Assembly (NCBI GenBank): GCA_036380435.1
Contig: DASVES010000051.1
Span: 1 to 7,819, forward strand
From: DASQDT01 sp036380435
Lineage (GTDB): Bacteria; Acidobacteriota; Blastocatellia; Pyrinomonadales; Pyrinomonadaceae
Direction of reading: 5' to 3'
DNA length: 7,819 nucleotides
The translations under genes were made by a program, and so were the position numbers. The notes beneath the pieces were generated by a model that searched no databases, was not told the origin of the DNA, and saw only the letters and a program-made list of their open reading frames with translations. Shown piece by piece: positions 6,875 to 7,819 of the stretch (position 1 is the first letter of the stretch; every line of letters starts with the position of its first letter).

Positions 6875-6950
6875 AGGCAAGTAGCTCAAGCGGTAGAGCA
6901 CTACCTGACACGGTAGGGGGCCGGGGTTAAAACCCGCGCCATTCCTGCCA
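6875..6950 (+). tRNA. tRNA-Val(GAC)-like gene, structurally imperfect (possible pseudo-tRNA)
   Basis: The D-arm is canonical: TA at positions 8-9, GCTC (6884-6887), an 8-nt loop with GG, and GAGC (6896-6899). The anticodon stem CTACC/GGTAG (6901-6905/6912-6916) is perfect, and the loop TGACAC holds GAC, reading the valine codon GUC. That loop has 6 nt instead of 7; one extra T would restore it. The T-arm (about 6922-6938) has TTAAAA instead of the usual TTCRA and one stem mismatch or a shifted stem. The acceptor AGGCAAG pairs with CATTCCT (6940-6946) with two mismatches, followed by G and an encoded CCA. The total of 76 nt is normal. It may be a decaying copy, a truly odd tRNA, or a sequence carrying small assembly errors. 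The strong promoter argues that it is, or was, expressed. Confidence 0.55.
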
Positions 6951-7269
6951 GTTGGTTCAAACTTTCGACAGCGAGCTCCGGAAGACCTTTGCCGGGACTA
7001 CAGCAGATGACGCGAACTCGAACTACGTTTCGATTCTAATCTGGCGGCGAGCCGGCCCCCACGCGGGGCGGGCCTCGGCGGCGAGGGCGCTTCTGTCGAA
7101 TCCGATCTGATACATCCGTCAACTCTATTGACGGGACACTAATTCGGTTGGCGATTTCAAACTCTCCGCGGGGCCTGCGGCTTTTCGCGCATGACTCTCG
7201 ACGCGCGCGCGTCTCAGCGTTTCGGGCGCGCAGTCGTCGTGAGTTTTAACCCGACGGAGACTATCAGCC
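6951..7269 (+). other. Intergenic leader between tRNA-like gene and thrS
   Basis: I see no convincing gene in these 319 nt. They contain several potential RNA stems: a GC-rich block at 7051-7080, a perfect 7-bp hairpin CCGTCAA/TTGACGG (7116-7122/7128-7134, 5-nt loop), and a terminator-like hairpin at 7166-7185. A 28-codon reading frame (7191-7277) starts with ATG, lacks a clear ribosome binding site, and overlaps the thrS start by 8 nt. The T-box consensus AGGGTGGNACC is absent. No clear thrS promoter is visible, so thrS may be read from the promoter at 6806-6834 or from a weak site here. Confidence 0.5.
7166..7185 (+). terminator. Terminator/attenuator-like hairpin in the thrS leader
   Basis: CCGCGG (7166-7171) can pair with CTGCGG (7175-7180), with one G-U pair and a 3-nt loop, followed by CTTTT. 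The stem is short and the T-run has only four bases. Its position 85 nt before thrS suits an attenuator or the terminator of the tRNA transcript. Confidence 0.3.
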
Positions 7270-7819
7270 ATGAGTGAGATAAACGTCCAGATTAAAGGCG
7301 GCGCGTCGGCGCAGCAGGTGCCGGCGGGCACGAGCGTCGCCGAGGCCCTGAAGCGCCTCGACCGTGACGCGGCCAAACGGGCGCTCGCGGCGCGCGTCAA
7401 CGGCCGCGAGGTTGACCTCGCCTATCAACTCGAACGCCCGGAGGGGAACGGGGGCGGCGCCGCTTCCGTCGAGATCGAGCCGGTGCTGCCGGACACGCTC
7501 GACGGCCTCGATGTCATTCGTCACTCGACGGCGCACCTTCTGGCGGCGGCCGTCCTCGATCTCTTCCCCGGCACCAAACTCGGCATCGGCCCGGCGCTCT
7601 TAGACGACCCGCGCTACGGCTTCTTCTACGACCTGATCGCCCCGCGCACGCTCACCGATGAAGACCTTCCCGTCATCGAAAAGCGCATGCGCGACCTCGC
7701 CAAGCGCAACCTCGCCTATCGGCGAGAGGAGTTGCCGAAGCACGAGGCCCTGCGCGTCTTCGGCGAGCGCGACGAGCCTTTGAAGTGTGAGCTGGTCGAA
7801 GACAAGGGCGGCGACCATG
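7270..7819 (+). CDS. thrS: Threonine--tRNA ligase, N-terminal part (cut by window end)
   Basis: The first 183 codons are present and the frame is open to the window edge. The enzyme charges tRNA-Thr with threonine in the cytoplasm. Residues 1-72 form the TGS domain. The editing domain (tRNA_SAD type) follows, opening with RHSTAHLL, where H85 and H89 are the conserved HxxxH of the site that clears mischarged Ser-tRNA-Thr. GIGPAL then DPRYGFFYDL (about 105-122) matches the family motif. C173 and the final GGDH lie where the editing domain continues; the rest of that domain, the catalytic core and the anticodon-binding domain are beyond the window. ATG 7270 is supported by GGAG (7256-7259), 10 nt upstream. 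In many bacteria thrS is followed by infC, rpmI and rplT. Confidence 0.95.
   Translation, partial: MSEINVQIKGGASAQQVPAGTSVAEALKRLDRDAAKRALAARVNGREVDLAYQLERPEGNGGGAASVEIEPVLPDTLDGLDVIRHSTAHLLAAAVLDLFPGTKLGIGPALLDDPRYGFFYDLIAPRTLTDEDLPVIEKRMRDLAKRNLAYRREELPKHEALRVFGERDEPLKCELVEDKGGDH

Noticed and set aside
6951..7269. T-box riboswitch upstream of thrS
   Set aside because: The conserved AGGGTGGNACC antiterminator segment is missing and no plausible specifier loop with an ACN codon was identifiable.

Overview
The window is a high-GC stretch of bacterial chromosome made up of housekeeping genes. I see no transposase, integrase, phage gene, CRISPR array or recognisable defence operon. Gene content, protein style and the tRNA-thrS arrangement suggest an Acidobacteriota member, possibly Blastocatellia/Pyrinomonadales-like. 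That placement is an inference from memory of such genomes, not something the sequence proves.

Layout from left to right: a 7-bp-periodic inverted repeat (1-67) abuts the start of a full-length bifunctional RelA/SpoT (p)ppGpp enzyme (72-2258, +). A 263-bp gap follows, carrying two more 7-bp-periodic arrays in opposite orientation (2263-2294 and 2409-2464) and a promoter. Next comes ridA (2522-2917, +), which converges on rpmB, ribosomal protein L28 (2989-3183, -); a third heptad inverted repeat (2896-2985) fills the junction and supplies the last codons of ridA. rpmB has a good promoter of its own at 3278-3307. Divergent from it is a SurA/PpiC-like lipoprotein (3382-4572, +), then a GC-rich hairpin region, an ABC-F ATPase (4728-6719, +), a strong promoter (6806-6834), an imperfect tRNA-Val(GAC)-like sequence (6875-6950), a 319-nt structured leader, and the 5' part of thrS (7270 to the window end, +).

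Most genes serve translation and its control: stringent-response signalling (Rel), ribosome structure (L28), ribosome-associated ATPase activity (ABC-F), tRNA and tRNA charging (thrS). RidA clears reactive enamine/imine intermediates, and the lipoprotein is probably an envelope chaperone. Spacing, strand changes and separate promoters suggest mostly independent transcription units, not one operon.

The most unusual signal is the set of intergenic repeats. Three unrelated-looking repeat clusters share one architecture: degenerate tandem 7-bp units arranged as two oppositely oriented arrays around a spacer, pressed against gene ends. They touch the rel start, the rel stop, the ridA promoter and the ridA stop. 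The second notable item is the tRNA-Val-like gene, which has a canonical promoter and D-arm but a 6-nt anticodon loop and faulty T and acceptor stems.
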